Counted from the first letter of the stretch, positions 26,745-35,449 are shown. The stretch is 64,000 bases of DNA from Geomobilibacter sp964432205 (GCA_964432205.1 CAYSMK010000027.1:1-64000); one strand, 5' to 3'. The notes: generated by a model not told the origin, from the sequence alone. Program-made: numbers and translations.

Positions 26745-26778
26745 AACGAAAATGGCCGCGAAAGCGGCCTTTTTCGTT
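26745..26778. terminator. Bidirectional intrinsic terminator
   Basis: A 15-bp stem (AACGAAAATGGCCGC, loop GAAA, GCGGCCTTTTTCGTT) with one mismatch. It has a T-run on the plus strand and an A-run before the stem that serves the minus strand. It lies between the convergent cysS and ribbon-helix-helix genes and can stop both. Confidence 0.88.
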
Positions 26779-26798
26779 GTCAGGATTGGAGCAGTTCG

Positions 26799-26984
26799 TC
26801 AGGCGGCCTGACGGTTCATTTCCAGGTTGGTCAACCTCGCCTTGAACAGGGACATGGCTTCGCGCATGATGTCGGATACGCTCATGTGGGTCTGATCCAT
26901 CAATTGGGCCAGTTCCTGGCGTTCCTCGTCGCTGATCCGCATGGATACCACATTGTACCGGGGATTCTCTCTCATTCTGCCCAT
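26799..26984 (-). CDS. Ribbon-helix-helix (CopG-like) DNA-binding protein
   Basis: 61 residues. PRYNVVSMRISDEERQEL gives the DNA-contacting beta strand, followed by two helices LAQLMDQ and SVSDIMREAMSLFKARL, the normal RHH layout. GGAGGAGAT precedes the ATG at a good distance. It could be a regulator or the antitoxin half of a pair, but no toxin-like gene is adjacent. The stretch upstream holds the palindrome at 27153-27168, so the gene may be a target of the sigma-54 activator encoded next to it. Confidence 0.75.
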   Translation of the reverse strand: MGRMRENPRYNVVSMRISDEERQELAQLMDQTHMSVSDIMREAMSLFKARLTNLEMNRQAA

Positions 26985-27286
26985 GGCTATCTCCTCCTAT
27001 CTGTTTTTTCGTTCGTTTTTGTTGAATACACAGGTTACTGCTAATTTGATGCCAACTCCTGTGGCAAGAAAGTGTTTGGTGTAACTTGCTTGAATGATTG
27101 ACTTGATAGGTTTTGGGTGGTGTGGGGGTGGGCGTGTGAAATGTGATGGGTTGTGCCATTTGTGGCACGTCGCGGCAAAAAAATTACATCCGCACTAAAA
27201 GGATTCTTTAGCGGCATTCGGGTGTTAAGTGTCTCTGTTAATAAATAATATTTTATGTTGTAGTGGTAAGGATATGTAATTGCGGG
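26985..27286. other. AT-rich intergenic region between RHH gene and sigma-54 activator
   Basis: About 300 bases, clearly AT-richer than its neighbours, with no open frame of note. It must contain the promoter of the RHH gene. It carries one 16-bp palindrome (27153-27168). I looked for a GG-N10-GC sigma-54 promoter on the minus strand and found none that fits. Confidence 0.6.
27153..27168. promoter_or_regulatory. Palindromic site 1, candidate activator-binding site
   Basis: GTGCCATTTGTGGCAC is a near-perfect inverted repeat (GTGCCA / TGGCAC). Read on the opposite strand, the site at 29613-29628 matches it at 14 of 16 positions. The two flank the gene of a sigma-54 activator, whose family binds such dyads upstream of targets. 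Confidence 0.5.
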
Positions 27287-29563
27287 CTATGGTTGTTCGG
27301 CAGTGCTCTTTCGCCCCTTAAGCCCGTGCTTGTCAAGGATGCGGTAAAAGGTGCGGCGCGGGATGTTGGCGAGTTGTGCCGCTTTTGACACATTGCCACC
27401 CGCTTCTGACAGATAACGAAGGATCAGCTTCTTTTCAACCCGCATGACGTGGGGTTCCCGCTCCTTTTTGAACGACTTCAGGTCAAGCACCTCGGGTGCC
27501 TCTTCCACGTAGTTTTCGGCGAAGATGAGCGGCAGATTGCCGAGACGGATCGTGTCGTCATGGGTGAGCACCGCAGCCCGTTCGATGATGTTCTGCATCT
27601 CCCGAATATTGCCCGGCCAGGCGTACTGCATCATGGCCTTCATGGCACGGTCCTCGATGCCCACGATCTGCTTGTTCAGCCTGGTCCTGGTCTTTTCCAG
27701 GAAGTGGTGGGCGAGCATCGGGATGGATTCGGTTCGTTTGCGGAGCGGCGGCATGGTGACGGTAAAGACGTTCAGGCGGTAATACAGATCCTCGCGGAAC
27801 CATCCTTCTTTCACGCCAGCCTCCAGATCCTTGTTGGTGGCGGCAATCAGACGGACGTCTACATTTTTGGTGGTTGTGCCGCCGACCGGGCGGACATCGC
27901 CCGAGTCGAGGACGCGGAGGAGTTCGGCCTGCAGTTTGGGGGTAATGTCTCCGATTTCGTCCAGGAAGATGGTGCCGTTGTCCGCGGCTTCGAAGAGTCC
28001 TTTCTTGTCGGCGATGGCGCCGGTAAAGGCCCCTTTTCTGTGCCCGAACAGCTCGCTTTCCAGGAGCGAGTCGGTGAGGGTGGTGCAGTTGAGCGTGACC
28101 AGGGGTTTGTCGTTGCGGCTGCTGTAGCGGTGGATGGCCCGGGCGGTCAGTTCCTTGCCGGTCCCGGATTCCCCCCGGATCAGGACGGTGGTGGGGGTGG
28201 GGCCGACCTGTTTGATAAGATCCAGCACCTCCGTGGTCTTCCGGTCGTTCCCCACGATGAACTGGTCGCCGTATTCCTTGTCCAGTTCCCGTTGGGCCAG
28301 TTCGTACTTTTCCAGGAGCCGGCCGCGATCCTCTTCCAGTTGCCGCAGGTTGTGCGGCAGGCACATGTCGAGATCGGCCAATCCCTGGTATACGGCCACC
28401 GCATACTCGCGGCAGGTCCGGTAACCGCAGGCGCGGCAGTTCAGTTCGTCCTTTCTGGTCAGCTTGTTGGTTGCCTGGAGGATTTGCTTGATATCGGTCC
28501 CTTTGGGCTGCTGCAACGGGGCGTATTTGTCGCTGAACGCCCTCTCCAGGGAAGGGTGAGGGACCTGTTGCCGGTAGTGGGGGAGTGTCTGGTACGGTGC
28601 CCCCTTCTTGAAATGGTAGATGATCAGGTTCCGTTTGTAGAGGCTGGTAAGTTCCTTGTTCTTGCCAGGTCCCCCGATGCAGCCGTCATAGCAGAAGCGG
28701 AGATCGGCCATGCGGGGGCTGATCCGGCCTTGGGCGAGGTCCTCGATGAGCCCCATGACATTGACTTCTCCCTGGGCGGCAATGATCTCTGTGTCGAGCG
28801 GATCGGTGGCGATGGAAAAGGCCTTGAATGCGCCATCGGCAATGGGGAATAGTCGGCCCAGGTGTGGTTCGATGCCGTCGAACGGCTGCTCCGGGAGGGC
28901 TGAGAGCGCTATGGACCGGTTGCGGAAGAAGTTGTCCAGCTCCCGGTAGGTCAAGATGACGTCGATGGCGTCGTAGCTCGTGTTGGGGTGGTTATCGAAT
29001 TTGGCGGCAATACAGGAGCTTATGTAGACGACCTTGGTCTGTGCACCGTACGCTTCCTTGAGCAGGCGGCCCATGGCCACCATTGGTGTGACGACCGGTA
29101 CCAGGTAATCGATGAGGGATGGGTAGTGGCGCTCGATGAGATCGACCACGGCCGGGCAGTGGGAGGCGATGAGGGGATGGGAAGCGTCCTCCATCGCCTT
29201 TGCATAGGGACTGGCAATCAGCTCAACACCCGAAGACCCTTCATGGACTTCGGAAAATCCGAGGTGCTTCAGTCCTGCCACCAACTGCCCCGGGGTCACA
29301 TAGTGGAAAAATGCCGGGAACGAGCTGCCCAGAACGGCGATCACCGGTCCTGACGAGGCCAGCAGCTTTTCGGTTTCGACAAGCTTGTCGGACACCTGCT
29401 TTGCCTTCTGGGGGCAGTTGTTGAGGCAGTTGCCGCAGCCGATGCAGCGGGAATAAATGATTTCGGTATAACTCTCCTCAACCTTTATCGCCTTGACCGG
29501 GCAGCTTCGGACACAGGAGTAGCATTTACGGCATTTGTCGGGATTTGTGGTGATGGGGTGCAT
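27287..29563 (-). CDS. Sigma-54 activator with ferredoxin and iron-hydrogenase-like sensor domains
   Basis: 758 residues. The N-terminal two-cluster ferredoxin has C11/14/17/21 and C40/43/46/50. A domain like the C-terminal (H-cluster) part of [FeFe] hydrogenase spans ~70-350; cysteines at the four cluster-ligand positions remain: C136 (SHCPAVV), C183 (SSCIAAKFD) and C291/C295 (FCYDGCIGGPG). A short FeS domain with C376, C379, C384 and C401 follows, then the AAA+ sigma-54 domain: Walker A GESGTGKE (464-471), the sigma-54 contact loop GAFTGA near 511 and Walker B TIFLDE near 531. The C-terminus is a Fis-type HTH (NVSKAAQLANIPRRTFYRIL). I infer a cytoplasmic redox or hydrogen sensor that activates sigma-54 promoters. 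It is too short in the accessory parts to be a catalytic hydrogenase. Confidence 0.9.
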   Translation of the reverse strand: MHPITTNPDKCRKCYSCVRSCPVKAIKVEESYTEIIYSRCIGCGNCLNNCPQKAKQVSDKLVETEKLLASSGPVIAVLGSSFPAFFHYVTPGQLVAGLKHLGFSEVHEGSSGVELIASPYAKAMEDASHPLIASHCPAVVDLIERHYPSLIDYLVPVVTPMVAMGRLLKEAYGAQTKVVYISSCIAAKFDNHPNTSYDAIDVILTYRELDNFFRNRSIALSALPEQPFDGIEPHLGRLFPIADGAFKAFSIATDPLDTEIIAAQGEVNVMGLIEDLAQGRISPRMADLRFCYDGCIGGPGKNKELTSLYKRNLIIYHFKKGAPYQTLPHYRQQVPHPSLERAFSDKYAPLQQPKGTDIKQILQATNKLTRKDELNCRACGYRTCREYAVAVYQGLADLDMCLPHNLRQLEEDRGRLLEKYELAQRELDKEYGDQFIVGNDRKTTEVLDLIKQVGPTPTTVLIRGESGTGKELTARAIHRYSSRNDKPLVTLNCTTLTDSLLESELFGHRKGAFTGAIADKKGLFEAADNGTIFLDEIGDITPKLQAELLRVLDSGDVRPVGGTTTKNVDVRLIAATNKDLEAGVKEGWFREDLYYRLNVFTVTMPPLRKRTESIPMLAHHFLEKTRTRLNKQIVGIEDRAMKAMMQYAWPGNIREMQNIIERAAVLTHDDTIRLGNLPLIFAENYVEEAPEVLDLKSFKKEREPHVMRVEKKLILRYLSEAGGNVSKAAQLANIPRRTFYRILDKHGLKGRKSTAEQP

Positions 29564-29612
29564 GGCTCAGCTCCAGAGATATTTCTGGAAGGATAATGGA
29601 TTTGGAAAAATT

Positions 29613-29628
29613 GTGCAAGAAATGGCAC
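29613..29628. promoter_or_regulatory. Palindromic site 2, candidate autoregulatory site
   Basis: GTGCAAGAAATGGCAC, about 50 bases upstream of the activator ATG. Its complement GTGCCATTTCTTGCAC differs from site 1 at two positions. On the minus strand TTGCA could mimic a -12 element, but the -24 part is TGTGCC and lacks the GG, so I read it as an operator. Confidence 0.5.
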
Positions 29629-29899
29629 ACTCGTGGGGTGGGGGCAAAAAAACACCCTAGTGACTAGGAGGGCAAGTCGACTAGGGCATAATGAGAGCCT
29701 CTCGGCTCTCGCAATCGTTTTCTTTTGATTTAAGAATACACCCAACCTTACCAGTCGGCAACGGGATTTTTTTTGCACATGAGTAAGAAAAATCTCCCCT
29801 TGCGGTGACCACTGCCTGGGGACTGAATGATCCGCCCGGGTCGATTGCGAGCCTGACCAGTTTATGCTATAAGGATGCTAAGTACCAATGGGAGGCATC
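29629..29899. other. Intergenic region with short dyads
   Basis: No gene seen. CCCTAGT (29655-29661) pairs with ACTAGGG (29680-29686). GAGAGCC/GGCTCTC (29693-29710) forms a 7-bp hairpin followed by a T-rich stretch, which may be a weak plus-strand terminator. The promoter of the small gene at 29900 presumably lies in the 3' part, but no clear -35/-10 pair was found. Confidence 0.4.
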
Positions 29900-30112
29900 A
29901 TGACACTGCAAATGGATGAGCAAAAACTGCTGGCGGATTTTCGTAATCTGACACCCGATGCGCAAAAGGAACTGCTGGATTACGTGAACTTTTTGTCAAA
30001 GAAGCAGCGTTCCACCCACGAGTCGGAGCGTACCGGTGCCTCGTGCCAGTGTTCGCTAAAGCAGCCGGAAAAACGGCCAGAGACGGCTAAAGAGCCGATC
30101 TTCACCGAATAG
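29900..30112 (+). CDS. Small DUF2281-like protein
   Basis: 70 residues from the ATG at 29900, chosen because GGGAGGCATC precedes it (another ATG 12 bases upstream lacks this). The helix LLADFRNLTPDAQKELLDYV followed by NFLSKKQ resembles the start of DUF2281-type small proteins, some of which are antitoxins. The C-terminal 35 residues are polar and probably disordered, with one CQC. The transglutaminase-like gene starts eight bases after the stop. No toxin partner is visible. Confidence 0.6.
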   Translation: MTLQMDEQKLLADFRNLTPDAQKELLDYVNFLSKKQRSTHESERTGASCQCSLKQPEKRPETAKEPIFTE

Positions 30113-30120
30113 ATCCCCTC

Positions 30121-31593
30121 ATGTCCAACGTGCGATCGATGCTTACCGGCCGGGTCTTCCCCGGCCTTTTGCTGTTCGTTCTCATCGTCCTGACCGCTAT
30201 CCCCTGTCTGGCTGGGCCAAAAGGGATTCCTCCCCTCTCGACGGTGCCGGTCGGAGAGCGCTGGTTTGCCATTTTCATGGGGGGGGAACGGGTCGGCTTT
30301 GCCCGGCTGCAGGTCGATGAGCGTCCCGATGGCTACCGGATTGTCAGCGACAGCAGTGTGCGGATGGTGGTGCTCGGTTTTACCCGGGAGGCTTCGGCCC
30401 GGGAAGAGTATCTGGTGAATCGCGACCTGACGCTACGCTCCTTCAGTGTGGAGCAGGTTCTTGACAAGAGCCCCATGAAGCTGCGCGGCAAGATGGAGGC
30501 AAAGGGAGTCAGGGTGACGGTCGAGACGGCCGACGGTGCCAAGGGAAAACTGCTCAAGGCAAAGACCGCTCTCTATCCGCCGCCGGTCCTGAACCTCTAC
30601 CCGATGATGAAGGGGGTTGTGCCGGGGAAGAAGTACCGGCTGCAGATGCTGGATGTGGAAAGCGTGAAGGTGAAGGATGTCAGCGTGGAGGCGGTAGCCC
30701 TTGAAAAGGGGGCGGACGGCAGGGAACTGATTCACCTGCGGAACGACCTCTACTCAATGGTGGATAACGACATCTGGCTGGACAAGAGCGGCAACACGGT
30801 GCGTGAATCGGTTCGTGATGGTCTGATCCTGACCGTTGCCGAGGAGCGGGAGGATGCCCGCCAGGCACTGCTGGACGCGGCAGTGTCGCGTCGTGATTTC
30901 GCACTCGACTACAGTCTGATCAGGCTCTCCCGGCCGATAGAGCGGCCGGCGGAGCTGAAGCGGCTGGTTGTGCTTCTTACCGGGGTTCCGGAAGGAATGA
31001 CGTTGCCGGAAGGGGGGGGGCAGCAGCTTCGTCGGGAGGGTGGCTCGCTGGCGGTTACCGTGACCCCGGCTGCATTCCGGTCTGAACCGGGAGATCCGCT
31101 TCCCGAGGGGGGGCGAAGCCATCTCCAGGGGACGCTGCGGATCATTCCCGATCACCAGGAGATCATGGCCACTGCCGCCAAGATTGTCGCCGCAGCCGGA
31201 TCGCCTGCCGAGAAGATCACCCTGCTCGCCCGCTGGGTGGCGGAGACCATAGGCGAGTCGGTCAACGACAGCCAGTCCCCGGTGGAAACCCTGGAAAAAC
31301 GCACGGGCAACTGTCAGGCCCATGCCCGGCTCTATGCCTCCATTGCCCGGTCAGCGGGTATCCCGACCCGTTTTGTCTCCGGTCTGGTCTACCTCCCCGG
31401 CAAGGGGTTCCTGTATCACAGCTGGGCCGAAAGTTATGTCGGCCAGTGGGTGGCGGTCGATCCCACCTTCGGCCAGGTGCCGGCCGATGCTACCCATATC
31501 AAACTGGCTGAGGGGGACGGGCCGGACGACATGGCCCCGATCGCCGGACTGGTCGGCAGGATCGGGGCTACGGTCGTGGAGGCGGTGTATTGA
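30121..31593 (+). CDS. Exported transglutaminase-like protein
   Basis: 490 residues. A signal peptide (residues ~10-30, FPGLLLFVLIVLTAIPCLA) is probably cut before GPKG. A large N-terminal region of beta-rich sequence (~35-330) has no family I know. The C-terminal transglutaminase-like domain keeps the Cys-His-Asp triad: C398 in TGNCQAHARL, H433 in LYHSWAES and D447 in VAVDPTFGQ. Such periplasmic or surface proteins act as proteases or cross-linkers, or have lost activity. It follows the small DUF2281-like gene in an apparent operon. Confidence 0.85.
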   Translation: MSNVRSMLTGRVFPGLLLFVLIVLTAIPCLAGPKGIPPLSTVPVGERWFAIFMGGERVGFARLQVDERPDGYRIVSDSSVRMVVLGFTREASAREEYLVNRDLTLRSFSVEQVLDKSPMKLRGKMEAKGVRVTVETADGAKGKLLKAKTALYPPPVLNLYPMMKGVVPGKKYRLQMLDVESVKVKDVSVEAVALEKGADGRELIHLRNDLYSMVDNDIWLDKSGNTVRESVRDGLILTVAEEREDARQALLDAAVSRRDFALDYSLIRLSRPIERPAELKRLVVLLTGVPEGMTLPEGGGQQLRREGGSLAVTVTPAAFRSEPGDPLPEGGRSHLQGTLRIIPDHQEIMATAAKIVAAAGSPAEKITLLARWVAETIGESVNDSQSPVETLEKRTGNCQAHARLYASIARSAGIPTRFVSGLVYLPGKGFLYHSWAESYVGQWVAVDPTFGQVPADATHIKLAEGDGPDDMAPIAGLVGRIGATVVEAVY

Positions 31594-31636
31594 CAGGAAA
31601 ATTCAAAGGCGATTGACCCAAGAACGGCAATTCATT

Positions 31637-31740
31637 AACACAGAGGCGCGGAGACGCAGAGAAAGACACAACCATTTCAAACAAACAGGTGAAATACCCT
31701 GCCCCTTGAAGGTCTTGATGTTCTCTGCGACTCTGCATTC
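31637..31740. repeat. Imperfect inverted repeat (GGAGACGCAGAGAA type)
   Basis: AACACAGAGGCGCGGAGACG at 31637-31656, continuing GCAGAGAA, is partly complementary to TTCTCTGCGACTCTGCATTC at 31721-31740. This is another common intergenic repeat style. It sits between the convergent transglutaminase and M16 peptidase genes. Confidence 0.55.
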
Positions 31741-31756
31741 CAAACGATTTTGAATC

Positions 31757-33061
31757 TCAAAGCGGCCGGTAGCTGGCCAGGATCTTCTCGATGCTTCTTT
31801 TGTCCGCCTTGCGCCACGGCCCGACGGCAACCAGGTGCAGGTTGTCGCGGCAGAAGAGCTCACCGGCGGCCGTGCATATGTCTGCAGCGGTGAGGCTAGC
31901 CGCTGCGGCAAGGTCTTCCTCGATGTCTCGTCCCACCCCCATCAGTTCGCCCCATCCGTAACGCACCTGCATTTCGTATCCCGAATCCCGGCTGTACTCC
32001 AGATCGTAAAAATATCCCTGCCTGACCCGTTCCAGCTCTGCATGGTCCAGATCGCCACGACACAGACGATCGGTCTCGGCCAGGACCTCGCTCACCGCTT
32101 TGATCAGGTTTTCCGGGGCGGTTGCCAGGTCGATGGCAAAGGCCCCGGTCTCTTCGTAGCCGGCAACGTAGGCATCCACCGAGTAGACGATGCCGAGTCG
32201 TTCGCGGAGGTTCAGATGGAGGCGGGAGCTGCCGCCTCCGCAGAGGATCCGGCGCAGCAGCCGCGCTGCCACGAAGCGTCGATCCCCACGGGCAACACCG
32301 CGGAATGAGACTTGAAGGTGGACCTGACTGTCCGGGTCAGCCACGAAGAGAGTGCCGGGACCGGCAGCGGGCAGCGCCGTGACCGGCACCAGAGGCGGCG
32401 GGGACGCTCCTGGCCAGCTGCCGAAGGCGGCTTCGCCAGCGGCAAAAAAATGGTCGCTTCGGACCTTCCCGGCAGCGACGAGGATGCAGTTTTCCGGCAC
32501 GTAGTAGGTTGCCAGGTGTTCCAACAGGTCGGTGCGGGTGAACGATTGGATGCTTTCCAGTGAACCGACCGTTGGCTGCCCGAGGGGATGGTCGGGCCAG
32601 AGGAGGCGACTGGCAAGGGTGTGGGTATTGATTTCCTCTCCCTTGTCGTTCAGGTCCTCCAGCGCCTCTTCGGTAATGATCCGTGTTTCGACGTCAACCC
32701 CCTGCAGGGTGGGCCTGAGAAGCATGGAGGAAAAAAGGGACACACCTGCCGCGATATGGTCCGGATGGATCTTGGAGAAATAGCAGGTGCATTCCTCGTC
32801 TGTCGAAGCGTTGACACTGCCGCCGATCGCCTCGAAAGCGGTCTCCAGTTCGAGGTTGGTCGGATGTTCGGCCGTGCCCCGAAAGAGCATATGCTCAAGG
32901 AAATGGGCTAGACCGGCCTTGCCGGCCGGGTCATTGCGGCTGCCAACCTTGACGTAGAGAGCGACCTCGGCGCTGTGCAGGGTCGGCATCTCTACCGCTA
33001 TCATGCGGAGGCCGTTAGGTAAGATCTGCTTCTGGCATTTGATCATGGATGAGTTGGTCAC
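31757..33061 (-). CDS. M16 family zinc peptidase
   Basis: 434 residues, one two-domain M16B unit. The inverted zinc motif HxxEH is at H53-E56-H57 (AHFLEHMLFRGT), followed downstream by the third ligand region NASTDEECTCYF. A second, inactive-type domain follows. Such enzymes resemble mitochondrial processing peptidase and degrade or process peptides. The start is a GTG at 33061 that overlaps the TGA of the upstream membrane protein gene by four bases; an ATG at 33046 is an alternative, and neither has a clear ribosome site. Confidence 0.87.
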   Translation of the reverse strand: MTNSSMIKCQKQILPNGLRMIAVEMPTLHSAEVALYVKVGSRNDPAGKAGLAHFLEHMLFRGTAEHPTNLELETAFEAIGGSVNASTDEECTCYFSKIHPDHIAAGVSLFSSMLLRPTLQGVDVETRIITEEALEDLNDKGEEINTHTLASRLLWPDHPLGQPTVGSLESIQSFTRTDLLEHLATYYVPENCILVAAGKVRSDHFFAAGEAAFGSWPGASPPPLVPVTALPAAGPGTLFVADPDSQVHLQVSFRGVARGDRRFVAARLLRRILCGGGSSRLHLNLRERLGIVYSVDAYVAGYEETGAFAIDLATAPENLIKAVSEVLAETDRLCRGDLDHAELERVRQGYFYDLEYSRDSGYEMQVRYGWGELMGVGRDIEEDLAAAASLTAADICTAAGELFCRDNLHLVAVGPWRKADKRSIEKILASYRPL

Positions 33062-33516
33062 TGTTTAAGGAGAGTTGAGCCCTGAATGGTGAGGTAGGCA
33101 ACGACGGCATAGCGGGCACTCTTGCCGGCCAGCACCAGGAGAGAGAAGCGGGCAAACGGCACCTTCAGGATGCCGCCGACCAGGCAGATCGGGTCGCCGA
33201 TCACGGGGAGCCAGGAGAGGAGGAGCGACCAGCTGCCGTATCGTTGGTAGAAGCGTTCCGCCTTGTGCTGCTGGGTTGCATCGATCCGGGAAATTTTTCT
33301 GACCAGGAACTCGCTGCCGAGCAGACCGAGGAGGTAGGTGGTGAGCGCTCCCAGGTAGTTGCCGGCCGTGGCAACGGTTACGGCGGAAACCGGGTTGAAA
33401 TGCTGCAGCACCATGGCGACCAGCAACCATTCGGAGCCGAGCGGGAGGATAGTGGCGGCCAGAAAGCTGACTGCGAAGAGGGCCGGGTAGCTGTAGCTGC
33501 TGAGCAGAACATCCAT
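33058..33516 (-). CDS. YqaA-type (DedA/SNARE-associated) membrane protein
   Basis: 152 residues with about four hydrophobic segments: YPALFAVSFLAATILPLGSEWLLVAMVL (two, in part), SAVTVATAGNYLGALTTYLLG, SLLLSWLPVIGDPICLVGGIL and FSLLVLAGKSARYAVVAYL (in parts). The PVIGDP element with Pro/Asp/Pro in a re-entrant loop is diagnostic for the YqaA branch of the DedA clan, linked to lipid flipping. It overlaps the M16 peptidase gene, so the two are coupled. Confidence 0.85.
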   Translation of the reverse strand: MDVLLSSYSYPALFAVSFLAATILPLGSEWLLVAMVLQHFNPVSAVTVATAGNYLGALTTYLLGLLGSEFLVRKISRIDATQQHKAERFYQRYGSWSLLLSWLPVIGDPICLVGGILKVPFARFSLLVLAGKSARYAVVAYLTIQGSTLLKQ

Positions 33517-33828
33517 GGCGTTACCTTATAGAAATGGTGTGGTGAAGTCAAAAGAAAGCAAGGTGGTAAAACGAGTTCCACACAAAGTAGCGGGCATGGA
33601 TGATAGTGATGTCATGATAATCAATGCTTGATGTTGTCATTGTTTTGACTTCTTAAGGGTTGAAATAATTTGTTTAGTAATTTCAAGGTGTTTTTGGTTG
33701 CGTTGGCTGGTACGGAAATTGAACAAACTATGATCTTCAATACAAAGGCAGATGTGCCTGGGAAGTATAGAATCAAGACTAGGAAGGACTTAGGCATTAC
33801 AAGCAGTGTCATTCGCAGGGGGGAAACC
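33517..33828. other. Upstream region of the glycan island
   Basis: 312 AT-rich bases between divergent units. The frame of the first island gene stays open upstream to 33670, but nothing there resembles its family. TTGACT at 33645-33650 could be a -35, but the matching -10 is poor. The island promoter is presumably here. GGGGGGAAACC before 33829 is the ribosome site. Confidence 0.45.
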
Positions 33829-34776
33829 ATGAGCAATTTTGCCATCATTGGTGTCGGAGGGTATATCGCCCCACGTCATCTGCAAGCCATAAGGGACACC
33901 AAGAACAATCTGGTCGCTGCTTTAGACAAAAGCGATTCCGTAGGAATCCTCGACCGATACTTCAGTGAAGTTCCCTTCTTTGTCGAATATGAAAGGTTTG
34001 ACCGGTATGCGGAAAAGCTCCGGCGACTGGAAGATGCCAGACGTATTCAGTATGTGAGCATATGTACCCCTAACTATCTCCACGATGCTCACATTCGCTT
34101 TGCCCTTCGCATTGGCTCCGACGCTATCTGCGAGAAACCACTGGTGCTTAATCCATGGAATCTTGAAGCGTTGAAGGCGCTGGAGGCCGAGACGGGGCGG
34201 AAAATATACAATATCCTGCAGCTTCGAGTCCATCCCGCGATCATTGCTCTTAAGGAAAAGATCGCCTCTCTTCCGCCGGATCAGAAACTGGATGTTGATC
34301 TGACCTACATCACCTCGCGAGGCAAATGGTATTACGTCTCATGGAAAGGCGATTCGGAAAAGTCCGGCGGTGTGGCTACCAATATAGGTATTCATTTTTT
34401 TGACATGCTTATGTGGATCTTCGGAGAAGTGAAGTTTCTCCAAGTTCACCATAAGGATGAGCGGAAGATAGGCGGTTATCTGGAGTTGGCAAGGGCTAAT
34501 GTTCGCTGGTTCCTTTCCCTTGACCTGGCCGACGTGCCAGTAGAGGCCAGAGCGGCCGGAAAAACCACGTACCGGTCTCTGACAATCGACAATGAGGAGT
34601 TTGAGTTCTCCGATGGCTTCACCGACTTGCATACCGTCGTCTACCGCGACATCCTCGATGGTGGCGGGTTCGGTCTTGAGGATGCGCGTGCCTCCATTAA
34701 TCTGGCTTACCAAATTCGCCATGCTGAAGCGGTAGGATCTTCCAGTTATTCTCACCCCTTTCTTAGAACGACATAG
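33829..34776 (+). CDS. wbpB: Gfo/Idh/MocA oxidoreductase, WbpB/WlbA type
   Basis: 315 residues. The N-terminal Rossmann motif FAIIGVGGYIAPRHLQAI is followed by YVSICTPNYLHDAH and ICEKPLVLNPWN, with the catalytic EKP lysine, and YNILQLRVHPAI. This matches UDP-GlcNAcA 3-dehydrogenases, which oxidise C3 of UDP-N-acetyl-glucuronate in the route to UDP-2,3-diacetamido uronic acids. The start at 33829 is set by the strong ribosome site and Rossmann position. The next three genes encode the following steps. The upstream UDP-GlcNAc 6-dehydrogenase (WbpA) is not in the window. Confidence 0.85.
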   Translation: MSNFAIIGVGGYIAPRHLQAIRDTKNNLVAALDKSDSVGILDRYFSEVPFFVEYERFDRYAEKLRRLEDARRIQYVSICTPNYLHDAHIRFALRIGSDAICEKPLVLNPWNLEALKALEAETGRKIYNILQLRVHPAIIALKEKIASLPPDQKLDVDLTYITSRGKWYYVSWKGDSEKSGGVATNIGIHFFDMLMWIFGEVKFLQVHHKDERKIGGYLELARANVRWFLSLDLADVPVEARAAGKTTYRSLTIDNEEFEFSDGFTDLHTVVYRDILDGGGFGLEDARASINLAYQIRHAEAVGSSSYSHPFLRTT

Positions 34777-34789
34777 CAGAGGTGACCAC

Positions 34790-35446
34790 ATGGATTATTT
34801 CGTGCACGAATCATCATATGTTGATGACGGTGCAATAATCGGCAAGGGAACCAAAATCTGGCACTTTTCCCATGTCCTGAGTGGGGCCAAAATAGGCGAG
34901 CGCTGCAGCTTTGGCCAAAACGTATCGATTGCCGGGGGGACGCTCATCGGCAACAACGTCAAGGTGCAGAACAATGTCTCCATCTACGAGGGGACGATTA
35001 TCGAGGATGATGTCTTCCTCGGCCCTTCCTGTGTTCTGACCAATGTCACCAACCCGCGTTCCCAGGTGCTCCGCCGGGCGCTGTACGAAACAACCATACT
35101 AAAACGGGGATGTTCCGTTGGCGCCAATGCCACGGTGGTCTGCGGCATCACCATCGGCCGCTACGCCTTCATCGCAGCGGGTGCGGTGGTGGCCAGGGAC
35201 GTGCCTGACTACGCCCTCATGGTTGGTGTGCCGGCGCGACAAAAGGGGTGGATGAGCCGGCACGGCCACCAGCTCAAGAATGCGGACACAGAGGGAATTA
35301 TGATCTGTCCCGAAGGCGGTCTGCGGTACAAAGAGGTGGAGCCGGGCATTCTCCGGTGCCTCGATCTGGACGAGGAGGCTCCCCTGCCCGAGGTGCTTGC
35401 CATAGGCAAGGTGTTTTATGATCAACTGAAGAAGGAGGAGTGCTGA
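34790..35446 (+). CDS. wbpD: Left-handed beta-helix N-acetyltransferase, WbpD/WlbB type
   Basis: 218 residues of hexapeptide repeats (IGKGTKIWHFSHV, IGERCSFGQNVSI, IGNNVKVQNNVSI, IEDDVFLGPSCVL). The closing GRYAFIAAGAVVARDVPDYALMVGVPAR (in part) is typical of acetyltransferases. Family members acetylate the 3-amino group of UDP-GlcNAc3NA using acetyl-CoA. The ~60-residue C-terminal extension (EGIMICPEGGLRYKE) is normal for WbpD-like proteins. It follows wbpB by 13 bases. Confidence 0.85.
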   Translation: MDYFVHESSYVDDGAIIGKGTKIWHFSHVLSGAKIGERCSFGQNVSIAGGTLIGNNVKVQNNVSIYEGTIIEDDVFLGPSCVLTNVTNPRSQVLRRALYETTILKRGCSVGANATVVCGITIGRYAFIAAGAVVARDVPDYALMVGVPARQKGWMSRHGHQLKNADTEGIMICPEGGLRYKEVEPGILRCLDLDEEAPLPEVLAIGKVFYDQLKKEEC

Positions 35447-35449
35447 AGG

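Noticed and set aside
27449..28852. 467-codon plus-strand frame inside the sigma-54 activator
   Set aside because: Complement of a conserved AAA+ gene, no ribosome site, no recognisable domain.
29600..29628. Sigma-54 promoter upstream of the activator gene
   Set aside because: TTGCA is present on the minus strand but the -24 half reads TGTGCC without GG, so the GG-N10-GC rule fails.
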